Source: Candidatus Woesearchaeota archaeon
Lineage (GTDB): Archaea; Nanobdellota; Nanobdellia; Woesearchaeales; B29-G15
DNA length: 64,000 nucleotides
NCBI GenBank assembly: GCA_017610005.1
Contig: JAFCCU010000003.1
Coordinates: 1-64,000, forward strand
Reading direction: 5' to 3'
The stretch's first letter is position 1. Every line of letters begins with the position of its first letter. Below are positions 43,679 through 50,426 of the stretch, in pieces. Both the position numbers and the translations under genes were made by a program. A model generated the notes under the pieces. The model was not told where the DNA came from, ran no database searches, and worked only from the letters and a program-made list of their open reading frames with translations.

Positions 43679-44718
43679 CTATTATTATTGAGAGTATCTG
43701 CTGGATGAAATAAATTCTTTTGAAATAAGGGATAAGCTAATGAAAATGTATTAGTTTCTGCTAAAACATCATTAATTAACTCTTCATGAAATGTATTCAT
43801 CCCTTGGAATTTAGCAATTAAATATGATTCAATATCGACTGAAAAATATTCTAACACATTTAACATTAATCCCATGATACGATCAGATTTTTCATAATGA
43901 TTAAATTCCATGCCTTGACTGATACCATATAATGAAAACAAGGAATCACGATAATTTACTTTTCCTCTTAATCTATATAAACAATGCAAAAAGTTTGATT
44001 CTTTTAACTGTTGATAGTGATTTTCTCGAATAGCTTTAGATGCAGTTGTTCTAAAATTATCTTTATCCAAGTCTCGTTTAACTTCCTTAATTGCATTTTG
44101 TAACTGAACTGAATTTTCCCAATACCATCTATTAGTTCCCTTCAAATAAGAAAAAATAGCACTTTTAGAATCAATTTCTGTAAGCGAGGGGATAATTAAT
44201 GGACGAGAAAGAGGTGTTACATCAGTATATTCATCAGCACCTTTAATAATTTGAAACTCACTATCATTTGAACTATCAGTATATTTTCCTGTTAAATTAA
44301 ATGGGAATGCTAATTCTTCACAATAAAGAGTGTAGTTATGACAGGTTTTAGAATGTGTTTTCAAAATATTTTTATTATGAGCATAAGTAAAACAGTTAGC
44401 TAAAGAGTAGATCGCATAATAAAAAGATATTCCAGCAACTTGAATAAGAGGTATTCGTTCAGTAGAAGGTAAATTAGACATCCTTTTTAAATTATTCATT
44501 AGCTTATAAGAAAAAAATAGCTGTTCAAATATGAATTGTTTATTCTCATTTGTTAAGGGAGTGGTACGAGAGATATTTCCTCGATATTCAGCGAGTCTTG
44601 TCTCTTTAAATTCTTCAATGCTTTGTTCACGTAATGCAGAAAGTACACCATATAAGTAATTATACATACTTGGTAAAGCAAATGATTTGTAATCCCCACC
44701 AATTTCTGTATATAACAT
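43675..44718 (-). CDS. casposon cargo protein with HEPN-like features
   Basis: 347 residues, largely helical, beside the right terminal repeat. The segment FYYAIYSLANCFTYAHNKN followed by KTHSKTCHNY resembles the YYA...KTHS pattern of HEPN proteins. LYRLRGKVNYRD near residue 250 resembles the R-x-x-x-N-Y HEPN end. These hints are weak and no catalytic R-x4-6-H is certain. It could be an abortive-infection-type protein carried as cargo. Expressed toward the left on its own; no clear partner is adjacent. Confidence 0.6.
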   Translation of the reverse strand: MLYTEIGGDYKSFALPSMYNYLYGVLSALREQSIEEFKETRLAEYRGNISRTTPLTNENKQFIFEQLFFSYKLMNNLKRMSNLPSTERIPLIQVAGISFYYAIYSLANCFTYAHNKNILKTHSKTCHNYTLYCEELAFPFNLTGKYTDSSNDSEFQIIKGADEYTDVTPLSRPLIIPSLTEIDSKSAIFSYLKGTNRWYWENSVQLQNAIKEVKRDLDKDNFRTTASKAIRENHYQQLKESNFLHCLYRLRGKVNYRDSLFSLYGISQGMEFNHYEKSDRIMGLMLNVLEYFSVDIESYLIAKFQGMNTFHEELINDVLAETNTFSLAYPLFQKNLFHPADTLNNNS

Positions 44719-44792
44719 AATATATAGATATGTTCAACAATTCATAAAATTATCTATTTATAAACCAAGTTTCTCAAAAACCACTTATAAAG

Positions 44793-44823
44793 GCGTTTCC
44801 TTTTTCAGAGATGTATATATCCC
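44793..44823 (-). repeat. casposon right terminal inverted repeat
   Basis: Exact inverse of the 31-bp left terminal repeat (25540-25570). It lies 74 bp from the start of the 347-aa gene. Confidence 0.96.
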
Positions 44824-44837
44824 GCTATTTCTTTTTT
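44824..44837. repeat. casposon target-site duplication, right copy
   Basis: GCTATTTCTTTTTT, identical over 14 bp to 25526-25539. The original, uninterrupted sequence therefore ran from the tRNA directly into AAATTAAATGG at 44838. Confidence 0.95.
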
Positions 44838-44855
44838 AAATTAAATGGAATTATT

Positions 44856-44917
44856 TTCCCACAGGGAAAGGGTGCCACGCACCCACCTTTTTACTAGATT
44901 TTTTGGAAAAATCTAGT
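44856..44917. repeat. three tandem hairpins with 3-nt loops
   Basis: TTCCC-ACA-GGGAA (44856-44868), GGGTGC-CAC-GCACCC (44870-44884) and ACTAGATTTTT-TGG-AAAAATCTAGT (44893-44917), all with perfect stems. They fill the pre-casposon spacer between the tRNA and its 3'-end copy. They match the style of the hairpin array at 24192-24459. Confidence 0.85.
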
Positions 44918-44922
44918 TTGTT

Positions 44923-44941
44923 AATCCGGGTGGGGCTATTT
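44923..44941 (+). repeat. second copy of the tRNA-Gln 3' end
   Basis: AATCCGGGTGGGGCTATTT repeats 25514-25532 exactly (T-arm 3' side, acceptor 3' strand and the first flanking bases). This is the usual mark left by an integrative element at a tRNA. Here it lies about 105 bp beyond the tRNA once the casposon is removed. Confidence 0.85.
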
Positions 44942-45038
44942 TTTAGTCTGGAGAGCTCAAAACAGTCTGAAGTGAAAAACACATTCTACCAAACCACTAT
45001 ACCCTCTACCTCAAAGCTCACAAAGTGTGGTGTATAAT
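44935..45038. repeat. dispersed composite repeat, left of the Fic gene
   Basis: Contains GCTATTTTTTAGTCTGGAGAG, AACAGTCTGAAGTGAAAAAC and ACCAAACCACTATACCC, then CTCACAAAGTGTGGTGTATAA. It overlaps the tRNA 3'-end copy. Its start and end are repeated in degenerate form after the Fic gene (46005-46081). Confidence 0.75.
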
Positions 45039-45075
45039 CGAAACATTTAAATAAGTGTAGTGTATAACCTTCTTT

Positions 45076-45972
45076 ATGGTCTTTATCAGAAAGATAAATA
45101 ATTACTATGTTTTAGCCCATTCTATTAGAGATAACTCCAAAGTTATTCAAAAAACCAAGTATCTTGGAAAAACTCTCCCCCCTAAGGCAAGATTAGAGCA
45201 AATAAAAAAAGAATTCTTAGAAGAACTCTCTAAAAAACGTTATCAATATTTATCTGAAAAAGATGTTAAAAATATTATCAAAAAACGAAAGGAGTATAAT
45301 TCTGAGCTGGCAAAATTAAGTACGCTTGAAAAAAAGAAGCAATTCCAAGAGTTTATGATCCGCTATACTTATGACAGCAGCAAATTATCTGGAGTAGATG
45401 TGACCCTAAGACAAACTTATCTAATCTTAAAAGATGGGATTATACCAAAAGATTTTAAGAATCTAAAAACCATTAAAGAAATTGAGAATCACGAGAAAGG
45501 AGTTGTTGCCATAACCACCCATTCAGGAAAATTGGATTTGAATTTTTTAAAAAAAATTCATAAAACATTATTTTCTGGTGTTGATGACTCCATTGTAGGT
45601 AAACTCCGAAGTGAATTAAAACGAAATGTTCGAATTGGTGGCACAACTTTCGTACCTCCAAAATGGGATCAAGTAGACAAAGAACTAAATTTATTTTTCA
45701 ATTGGTATTCTTCAGTAAACAGAAAACTTCATGTTATTGAATTAGCTGCATTAATTCATTTAAAAATAATCTCAATACAACCTTTTTCAGATGGCAATAG
45801 TCGTTTATCAAGACTAATTATGAATTGGGTATTGTGGAAAAGGAAATATCCATTAATAGATATAAAAATAGAAGACTTAGAAACTTACTATAATGTACTA
45901 GATAAATATCAAATTGAACACAATGAAAAGCCTTTTGTGGCGTATATTAAAGAAAAGTTTATTGAAACATAA
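45076..45972 (+). CDS. Fic/DOC-family protein with altered catalytic motif
   Basis: 298 residues. The Fic core (about 95-275) includes LRSELKRNVRIGG and the loop IQPFSDGNSRLSRL, where active Fic enzymes have HPFxDGNGR. The His that activates the target hydroxyl is Gln here and the GNGR is GNSR. The usual inhibitory S/TxxxE(G/N) helix is represented by YTYDSSKLSGV without Glu. An N-terminal segment of 90 residues resembles the transposase-linked VLAHSIRDNSKVIQKTKYLG module found before archaeal Fic domains. TTTAAATAA about 25 nt upstream suggests a leaderless start. AMPylation activity is doubtful. It lies between direct repeats next to the tRNA 3' copy, which suggests acquisition. Confidence 0.85.
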   Translation: MVFIRKINNYYVLAHSIRDNSKVIQKTKYLGKTLPPKARLEQIKKEFLEELSKKRYQYLSEKDVKNIIKKRKEYNSELAKLSTLEKKKQFQEFMIRYTYDSSKLSGVDVTLRQTYLILKDGIIPKDFKNLKTIKEIENHEKGVVAITTHSGKLDLNFLKKIHKTLFSGVDDSIVGKLRSELKRNVRIGGTTFVPPKWDQVDKELNLFFNWYSSVNRKLHVIELAALIHLKIISIQPFSDGNSRLSRLIMNWVLWKRKYPLIDIKIEDLETYYNVLDKYQIEHNEKPFVAYIKEKFIET

Positions 45973-46004
45973 TTCTGTTTTTTGCTACTCTGCTAAAGCG
46001 CAAT

Positions 46005-46081
46005 GCTATTTTTTAGTTTAGAGAACTAATCCTTATACCATAAACTTTACACCTTAAAACTCACGAAGTGTAGTGTATAAT
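46005..46081. repeat. degenerate direct repeat, right of the Fic gene
   Basis: GCTATTTTTTAGTTTAGAGAAC and CTCACGAAGTGTAGTGTATAA match the two ends of the repeat at 44935-45038 with few changes; the middle differs. The Fic gene is thus flanked by direct repeats about 1.07 kb apart. Confidence 0.7.
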
Positions 46082-46112
46082 TCCAAAAAATTACTGAAAC
46101 TTAACTGTAAAT

Positions 46113-46841
46113 TTAAAACTCTAATGCTATTTGCAACTTCTTGTCTATCCTTGGGCCCCTATAAGAATCAAATTTTTCCCGTAGCGAATCAATTGTTCCG
46201 CGTAGCACTATTTTAACTTCTTCAATCTCTGACGCTTCAAGATCATTCATAAACGGAGAATACCCGCGTGCATCAAATAACATTTGATCTGTCCGCATAT
46301 AAATGCGCTGGTTAGTGTTTTTTATTGGAGTTTGAACAGCTATCCCCCCATAATCATCAGATTCTCTTCCGCTTTTCCTTGCCTGAATTAAGGCCCTCTT
46401 TAAATTAATAAACAAAAGATCTGGATCTGGGTTTTCTTCAATTCTTGAAATTTCTACATTTACAAGAAAAGTTGCATCAATGGAACCCCCTTCATAAGTA
46501 TGATCTCTCCATCCTGGTTGAGGCAATTTCTCAACCAGTCTAAATTCAGATTCAATATAATCAATAGATTTTCTAAAACCTTCTTTATTCTCTCTTAAAA
46601 AAGCCATTGTTTCAGGAGCCCCCCAAACCATCCTATATAAAAACCCTTCCTTAAGCAAAAACACAAGCCCTGGTAACACTTGAAAATTCCTAAAAATTTG
46701 AACCCTGCCTGCTTTAAGTTGAAATTCAGAATATTTTACCTTATGCCCAAACTTTGTTGCTGCTTCAAAAAACCCCTTCTTATCAGAAGCAATTTCTTCA
46801 AGCCCCCCAAGAGGTATACAGAGTAAATTTTCAGCAACCAT
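46113..46841 (-). CDS. hypothetical protein
   Basis: 242 residues from the chosen ATG. A mixed alpha/beta, probably cytoplasmic protein with an aromatic middle (FLYRMVWGAPETM) and a conserved-looking block DDYGGIAVQTPI and RIYMRTDQMLFDARGYSPF. I recognise no family. The frame can be extended to 46967, but that would run through the dispersed repeat at 46900-46958. CTATAAAAACCC about 25-30 nt before 46841 supports the shorter, leaderless form. Confidence 0.6.
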   Translation of the reverse strand: MVAENLLCIPLGGLEEIASDKKGFFEAATKFGHKVKYSEFQLKAGRVQIFRNFQVLPGLVFLLKEGFLYRMVWGAPETMAFLRENKEGFRKSIDYIESEFRLVEKLPQPGWRDHTYEGGSIDATFLVNVEISRIEENPDPDLLFINLKRALIQARKSGRESDDYGGIAVQTPIKNTNQRIYMRTDQMLFDARGYSPFMNDLEASEIEEVKIVLRGTIDSLREKFDSYRGPRIDKKLQIALEF

Positions 46842-46899
46842 AAAAATAGAGAATACAATTGGGTTTTTATAGTTTACAGTGCTCAAAGAACCTTGTAGC

Positions 46900-46958
46900 A
46901 ACAGTCTGGAGTGAAAAGTATTTTCTATCAAACCCCATACCTTATACCCCAAAACCTT
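46900..46958. repeat. dispersed composite repeat, reverse orientation
   Basis: AACAGTCTGGAGTGAAAAG, TATTTTCTATCAAACCCCA and CCTTATACCCCAAAACC. It matches the composite at 12618-12670 and 44955-45000. Its end overlaps the last codons and stop of the RelE-like gene. Confidence 0.8.
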
Positions 46959-47286
46959 CCTCACCAAGAGACTTCAATAATATTTTGATTTCATTTATTG
47001 TTTTCTGCTGGTCTTTTTTTCCTGACATCTTTACAAACTTAATAATTAATTCATCAATTTCTTTTGTGAAAAAAAGTTTTAACTTAACTCCATCAGTAAT
47101 AAAAAAGAATCTAAACTTTTTATACTTAATCTCACCAATAGCAAGCTTTCCCACACTTGAAAGGATTTTTCCTTTTTTGGGATTTTCTTCTAATGAGTAC
47201 ATTAAAGAAAATATTGAAACAGATTCACCTTTAAATTTATTATTAACCTTAGATTCAAGTGATTTAGATATTATTACTACGACCAT
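46942..47286 (-). CDS. RelE/ParE-like toxin candidate
   Basis: 114 residues. A beta-rich middle (VGKLAIGEIKYKKFRFFFIT, then LKLFFTKE) resembles the strand order of RelE/ParE-type toxins. RelE-type proteins cleave mRNA on ribosomes and ParE poisons gyrase; which applies, if either, is not clear. Its start overlaps the stop of a small antitoxin-like gene by 10 nt. The last residues (EEGFGV) and the stop lie inside a dispersed repeat. Confidence 0.55.
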   Translation of the reverse strand: MVVVIISKSLESKVNNKFKGESVSIFSLMYSLEENPKKGKILSSVGKLAIGEIKYKKFRFFFITDGVKLKLFFTKEIDELIIKFVKMSGKKDQQKTINEIKILLKSLGEEGFGV

Positions 47287-47477
47287 CTAATTTTTGCTCT
47301 CTTTAAGGCATCTTTAACTGGGACACAATCTGTATCATCATATAAGAAATCATGCAACATTCGCTCTTTTGCACTTTTTAAGAGTCTCCTAATTATATCG
47401 CCGTAAGTATCGCCTTTATTACCAAACTCTTTAAGATTATCTCGAAGTTCATTTGGAATTGAAATTGTGGTGTTCAT
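47277..47477 (-). CDS. VapB/RHH-type antitoxin candidate
   Basis: 66 residues. The N-terminal strand and helix TTISIPNELRDNLKEFGNKG, then TYGDIIRRLLKSAKER, match the short DNA-binding archaeal antitoxins (VapB/DUF217-like). The C-terminal tail would wrap the toxin. It overlaps the next gene by 10 nt. It is the first gene of the pair, preceded by an AT-rich promoter region (AATTATAATTATAC around 47480-47500). Confidence 0.75.
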   Translation of the reverse strand: MNTTISIPNELRDNLKEFGNKGDTYGDIIRRLLKSAKERMLHDFLYDDTDCVPVKDALKRAKIRWS

Positions 47478-47571
47478 TATAATTACCTATAACAATTATA
47501 ATTATACATAATATTTAAAGGTTTTCATAATAAACAACCTAAGGATGTTTTTCCATCCACAATCTAATTAT

Positions 47572-48213
47572 TTATGGAAATCTCTTTGATCTATTTCTAT
47601 ATCTCCACAAAGGATGATAAACTAGTAACCCCAAGGGACGGCCCATCATATCAAGCCAAAAACCACCTTCTGTTTTTTCCCCTGGATTAACAACTGCTGT
47701 TTTTATCTCTCCTTGATGATTCATTACTTCATAAAATATGGGGGTTTTCTGACTGCCCTCATCATCTGGAGTGCCGCTTCTCCAACCTTCAGGAGAAGGA
47801 AAGTCTCTCCTTATTTTCTCAAGTTTCTTCCTTGGACTTCTTAACTGAATGATATTGTATTGTTTTATTGTATTATAAATTTTATTAAAAGGAGTTCTCT
47901 TTTCCCAATCCAGAAATAAAGGAGTTTCTGATTGTTGCCTATCTCCTTTCTTAACAAGAGATAAAACTGATTCAGCTATGGCAAGCCCCACGGCATATTG
48001 TAAAAGATATCTTTCAAGTTTATGGCCCCTCTCTTCCTTTAAAGGATCAAATCCTAAGGCTTCTTCTAACTTCTTATATGCTGAAATTGACTCTTCTGCT
48101 ATTCTTGTTGTACTCCTTATAGCATGTTCATCTCTTGGATATTCTGAAAAAGAAAATCTATCTAATTGGGCAAAAGCATATGATGCCAAATGCTCAAGAG
48201 TCTCATGTTGCAT
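47572..48213 (-). CDS. hypothetical protein
   Basis: 213 residues. Helical N-terminal half (HLASYAFAQLDRFSFSEY, then long helices), a basic linker (RSPRKKLEKIRRDFPSPEG) and a C-terminal beta part with GGFWLDMMGRPLGLLVYHPLW. No family recognised. It is flanked by the antitoxin gene and the GTPase gene, both on the same strand, but gaps are larger than for an operon. Confidence 0.6.
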   Translation of the reverse strand: MQHETLEHLASYAFAQLDRFSFSEYPRDEHAIRSTTRIAEESISAYKKLEEALGFDPLKEERGHKLERYLLQYAVGLAIAESVLSLVKKGDRQQSETPLFLDWEKRTPFNKIYNTIKQYNIIQLRSPRKKLEKIRRDFPSPEGWRSGTPDDEGSQKTPIFYEVMNHQGEIKTAVVNPGEKTEGGFWLDMMGRPLGLLVYHPLWRYRNRSKRFP

Positions 48214-48244
48214 AACTTTTAAGAATTAGTTTAAATTTATAAAC

Positions 48245-48982
48245 CTAAGGTAAAATAACTCCTTTCTGCCAATCTTTCAAAATCGCTTTTGCCATTCTTT
48301 GAATATCTGGAACACCACCCTTTCTTAACATGTGGTGGTTTAATGCAATTTTTTCTAAAGTTTCTTCGTGATCTTTTTGTGGTTCGACACAATAATGTTT
48401 CTCAAGCATTCCAGGATACTCATCCATGATATCATAAACTGGATATTCTGGCTCTTTAACATCCTTAAAGGTAATTGATCCAATTAAAATATGTTTAAAT
48501 GTTTTTTTTTCGAGGTAAGGGAGCACACCTGGTGTATCTAAAAAAGAAATTTTCTTTCCAGATTTAACTCTTTGAATACTTTTTGTGCAACCGCTTTGAA
48601 CACTAGTTTTAGCTACTTTTGCACCACGCATTGCATTAATTAAAGAAGATTTGCCCACATTAGGATAACCTAATACTCCCACTTTTATTGGTATTTTATC
48701 AATGTTTGCCCTTTTTGATTCAATGATTATCCTTTGCCTTAAGGTTCTTAGGCCAAAATGCTGTGTTGCAGAAACAAATACAATTGGTTTTAAATTTTTA
48801 ACTTTATCTCGCATATCTGCTAAATCACTTTTTGTAACAACATAAATTAATGGTTTTCCCTTAGCTTTATCCTCTATTTCCTGATTTCTTGTTTCATCTA
48901 CAAGCCTTGCATCTAAAACTAATAGAAGTATATCTGCTTTCTCAATAACTTCATTAACTGACTCCCAAAAGCGCTTCTTCAT
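48245..48982 (-). CDS. circularly permuted GTPase (YlqF/YawG family)
   Basis: 245 residues. GTPase motifs occur in permuted order: G4 VVTKSD (about 50-55), G5 FVSATQ, then G1 GVLGYPNVGKSSLINAM (about 103-119), and G3 LDTPGVLP. This order marks the YlqF/RbgA/Nog2 group, which acts in large ribosomal subunit assembly. A GTG at 49027 is in frame, but the ATG at 48982 is preferred since family members begin with this helix. It is divergent from the YchF-like gene with about 80 bp between them. Confidence 0.88.
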   Translation of the reverse strand: MKKRFWESVNEVIEKADILLLVLDARLVDETRNQEIEDKAKGKPLIYVVTKSDLADMRDKVKNLKPIVFVSATQHFGLRTLRQRIIIESKRANIDKIPIKVGVLGYPNVGKSSLINAMRGAKVAKTSVQSGCTKSIQRVKSGKKISFLDTPGVLPYLEKKTFKHILIGSITFKDVKEPEYPVYDIMDEYPGMLEKHYCVEPQKDHEETLEKIALNHHMLRKGGVPDIQRMAKAILKDWQKGVILP

Positions 48983-49061
48983 AAGAATATTATTTTCCTT
49001 GCATATTAAATGCTTTTGGGTAATCACAAGAAATTTAAATGAGCCTTCTTAACTTTTCTAA

Positions 49062-50261
49062 ATGCAAATCGGAGTTGTTGGAAAACCTAATGTTGGAAAG
49101 TCTACTTTATTTAAGGCTTTAACACTAGCCGAAGTTGATATTGCTAATTACCCGTTTGTTACAATTAAACCTAATTCTGGAGTGGGATTTGTGCAAGTTG
49201 AGTGCGCTGAAGTCCATTTTAATGTAAAATGCAATCCTCGAGTTGGCTTTTGTAAAAATGGGAAGAGATTTGTACCAATAGAGCTTATTGATGTTGCAGG
49301 GCTTGTTCCAGGAGCGCATGAAGGCAAAGGCATGGGCAACCAGTTCTTAGATGACTTAAATCAAGCTGACGCTTTAATCCATGTGATTGATGGTTCTGGA
49401 GGCACTAATGAAGAAGGGAAACCAGTTGACAAAGGCACTTACGATCCTGCAAATGACATTAAATTCTTAGAAAAAGAACTTGACTTTTGGTACTTACGAA
49501 TCTTAAAAAAAGGATGGGATAAATTTTCACATGAAGTCCAACATTCACATATAAAGATTCAAGTAGCACTTTCCAAACAACTTTCAGGATTAGGAGTAAA
49601 AGGAACTCAAGTTGATGAAGCTGTTAAAAAGCTTGGCTTAGACCCAGAAAATGTTACTGCCTGGACACCTGAAGAACTTTATAATCTTGCAGCAGAACTC
49701 CGAAAATTAACAAAACCCATGGTAATTGCATTTAATAAAATTGATGTTCCTGGAGCTATTGAAAATTTAGAAAGACTACAAAAAGAATTTCCAGATTATG
49801 CAATTGTTGGCTGTTCAGCTGAAGCAGAACTTGCACTAAAAGAAGCAGATAAACATGAACTTATTGAATATATCCCAGGAGAAGGTGATTTCACAATAAC
49901 CAATGATGAAAAACTATCTGATGGGCAAAAAAAAGCACTTGGTTTTCTAAAAGAAAATGTATTAGTTAAATTTGGTTCAACTGGTGCACAAAAAGTAATT
50001 GATGCAGCTGTCTTTGACATTCTAAAACTAATGCCTATTTTTCCAGGCGGAATTAACAAGCTAGCTGATCAAGATGGAAACATATTACCTGATTGTTTCT
50101 TATTAAAAGAAGGCTCAACTGCTCTTGACTTTGCATATAAAATCCATTCTGATCTCGGAGATAACTTTATTCGCGCAATTGATGCAAAATCTAAAAGAAC
50201 TATTGGAAAAGAACATGTCTTACAACCAGGAGATGTGTTAGAGATAATTGCTGATAAATAA
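49062..50261 (+). CDS. ychF: YchF/OLA1-family GTPase with TGS domain
   Basis: 399 residues, archaeal type. G1 GVVGKPNVGKSTLFKALT (about 4-21), G3 IDVAGLVPGAHEGKG (about 76-90), G4 AFNKIDVPG (about 228-236) and a C-terminal TGS domain (about 330-399, LKEGSTALDFAYKIHSDLGD). Bacterial YchF and eukaryotic OLA1 bind ribosomes and hydrolyse ATP or GTP. A TTTAAAT element about 25 nt upstream suggests leaderless expression. Confidence 0.93.
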   Translation: MQIGVVGKPNVGKSTLFKALTLAEVDIANYPFVTIKPNSGVGFVQVECAEVHFNVKCNPRVGFCKNGKRFVPIELIDVAGLVPGAHEGKGMGNQFLDDLNQADALIHVIDGSGGTNEEGKPVDKGTYDPANDIKFLEKELDFWYLRILKKGWDKFSHEVQHSHIKIQVALSKQLSGLGVKGTQVDEAVKKLGLDPENVTAWTPEELYNLAAELRKLTKPMVIAFNKIDVPGAIENLERLQKEFPDYAIVGCSAEAELALKEADKHELIEYIPGEGDFTITNDEKLSDGQKKALGFLKENVLVKFGSTGAQKVIDAAVFDILKLMPIFPGGINKLADQDGNILPDCFLLKEGSTALDFAYKIHSDLGDNFIRAIDAKSKRTIGKEHVLQPGDVLEIIADK

Positions 50262-50278
50262 GTTTAAAGAATGTATCC

Positions 50279-50370
50279 ACTCCAGACTGTTAAAGGTTTG
50301 AGGTGTGAGTTTTGGGGTTTGAAGCCATATTTTTCACTTCAGACTGCAGACTCCGTACTTCAGACTATAA
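50279..50370. repeat. dispersed composite repeat, forward orientation
   Basis: CTCCAGACTGTTAAAGG, GGTTTGAGGTGTGAG, TTTTTCACTTCAGACTGCAG and short heptamers. Lies between the YchF-like gene and the helicase gene. Confidence 0.8.
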
Positions 50371-50426
50371 ATCCTCCTGTTTTGCAACAACAATCTTAAT
50401 AAAAGAAATTAAATCCAATCTTCTTT

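Larger units (their letters stand above)
25540..44823. mobile_element. complete casposon inserted at tRNA-Gln
   Basis: A 19,284-bp element bounded by 31-bp perfect terminal inverted repeats and flanked by a 14-bp direct repeat. Casposons are self-synthesising transposons whose Cas1 integrase is the likely ancestor of CRISPR adaptation. The core set is present: Cas1 casposase with C-terminal HTH, family B DNA polymerase, HNH nuclease, Zn-ribbon/HTH protein and small RHH regulators. Gene content resembles the euryarchaeal family 2 type. About 12 kb of the left part is a defence-like cargo operon. Both ends and the duplication are intact, so the insertion looks recent. No cas2 or CRISPR array is present. 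Confidence 0.95.

Noticed and set aside
25526-44837. Tyrosine-integrase genomic island at the tRNA
   Set aside because: No integrase is encoded, and the borders are inverted repeats with a 14-bp duplication, which fits Cas1 integration. The 19-nt tRNA copy at 44923 may still stem from an older integrase-type event.
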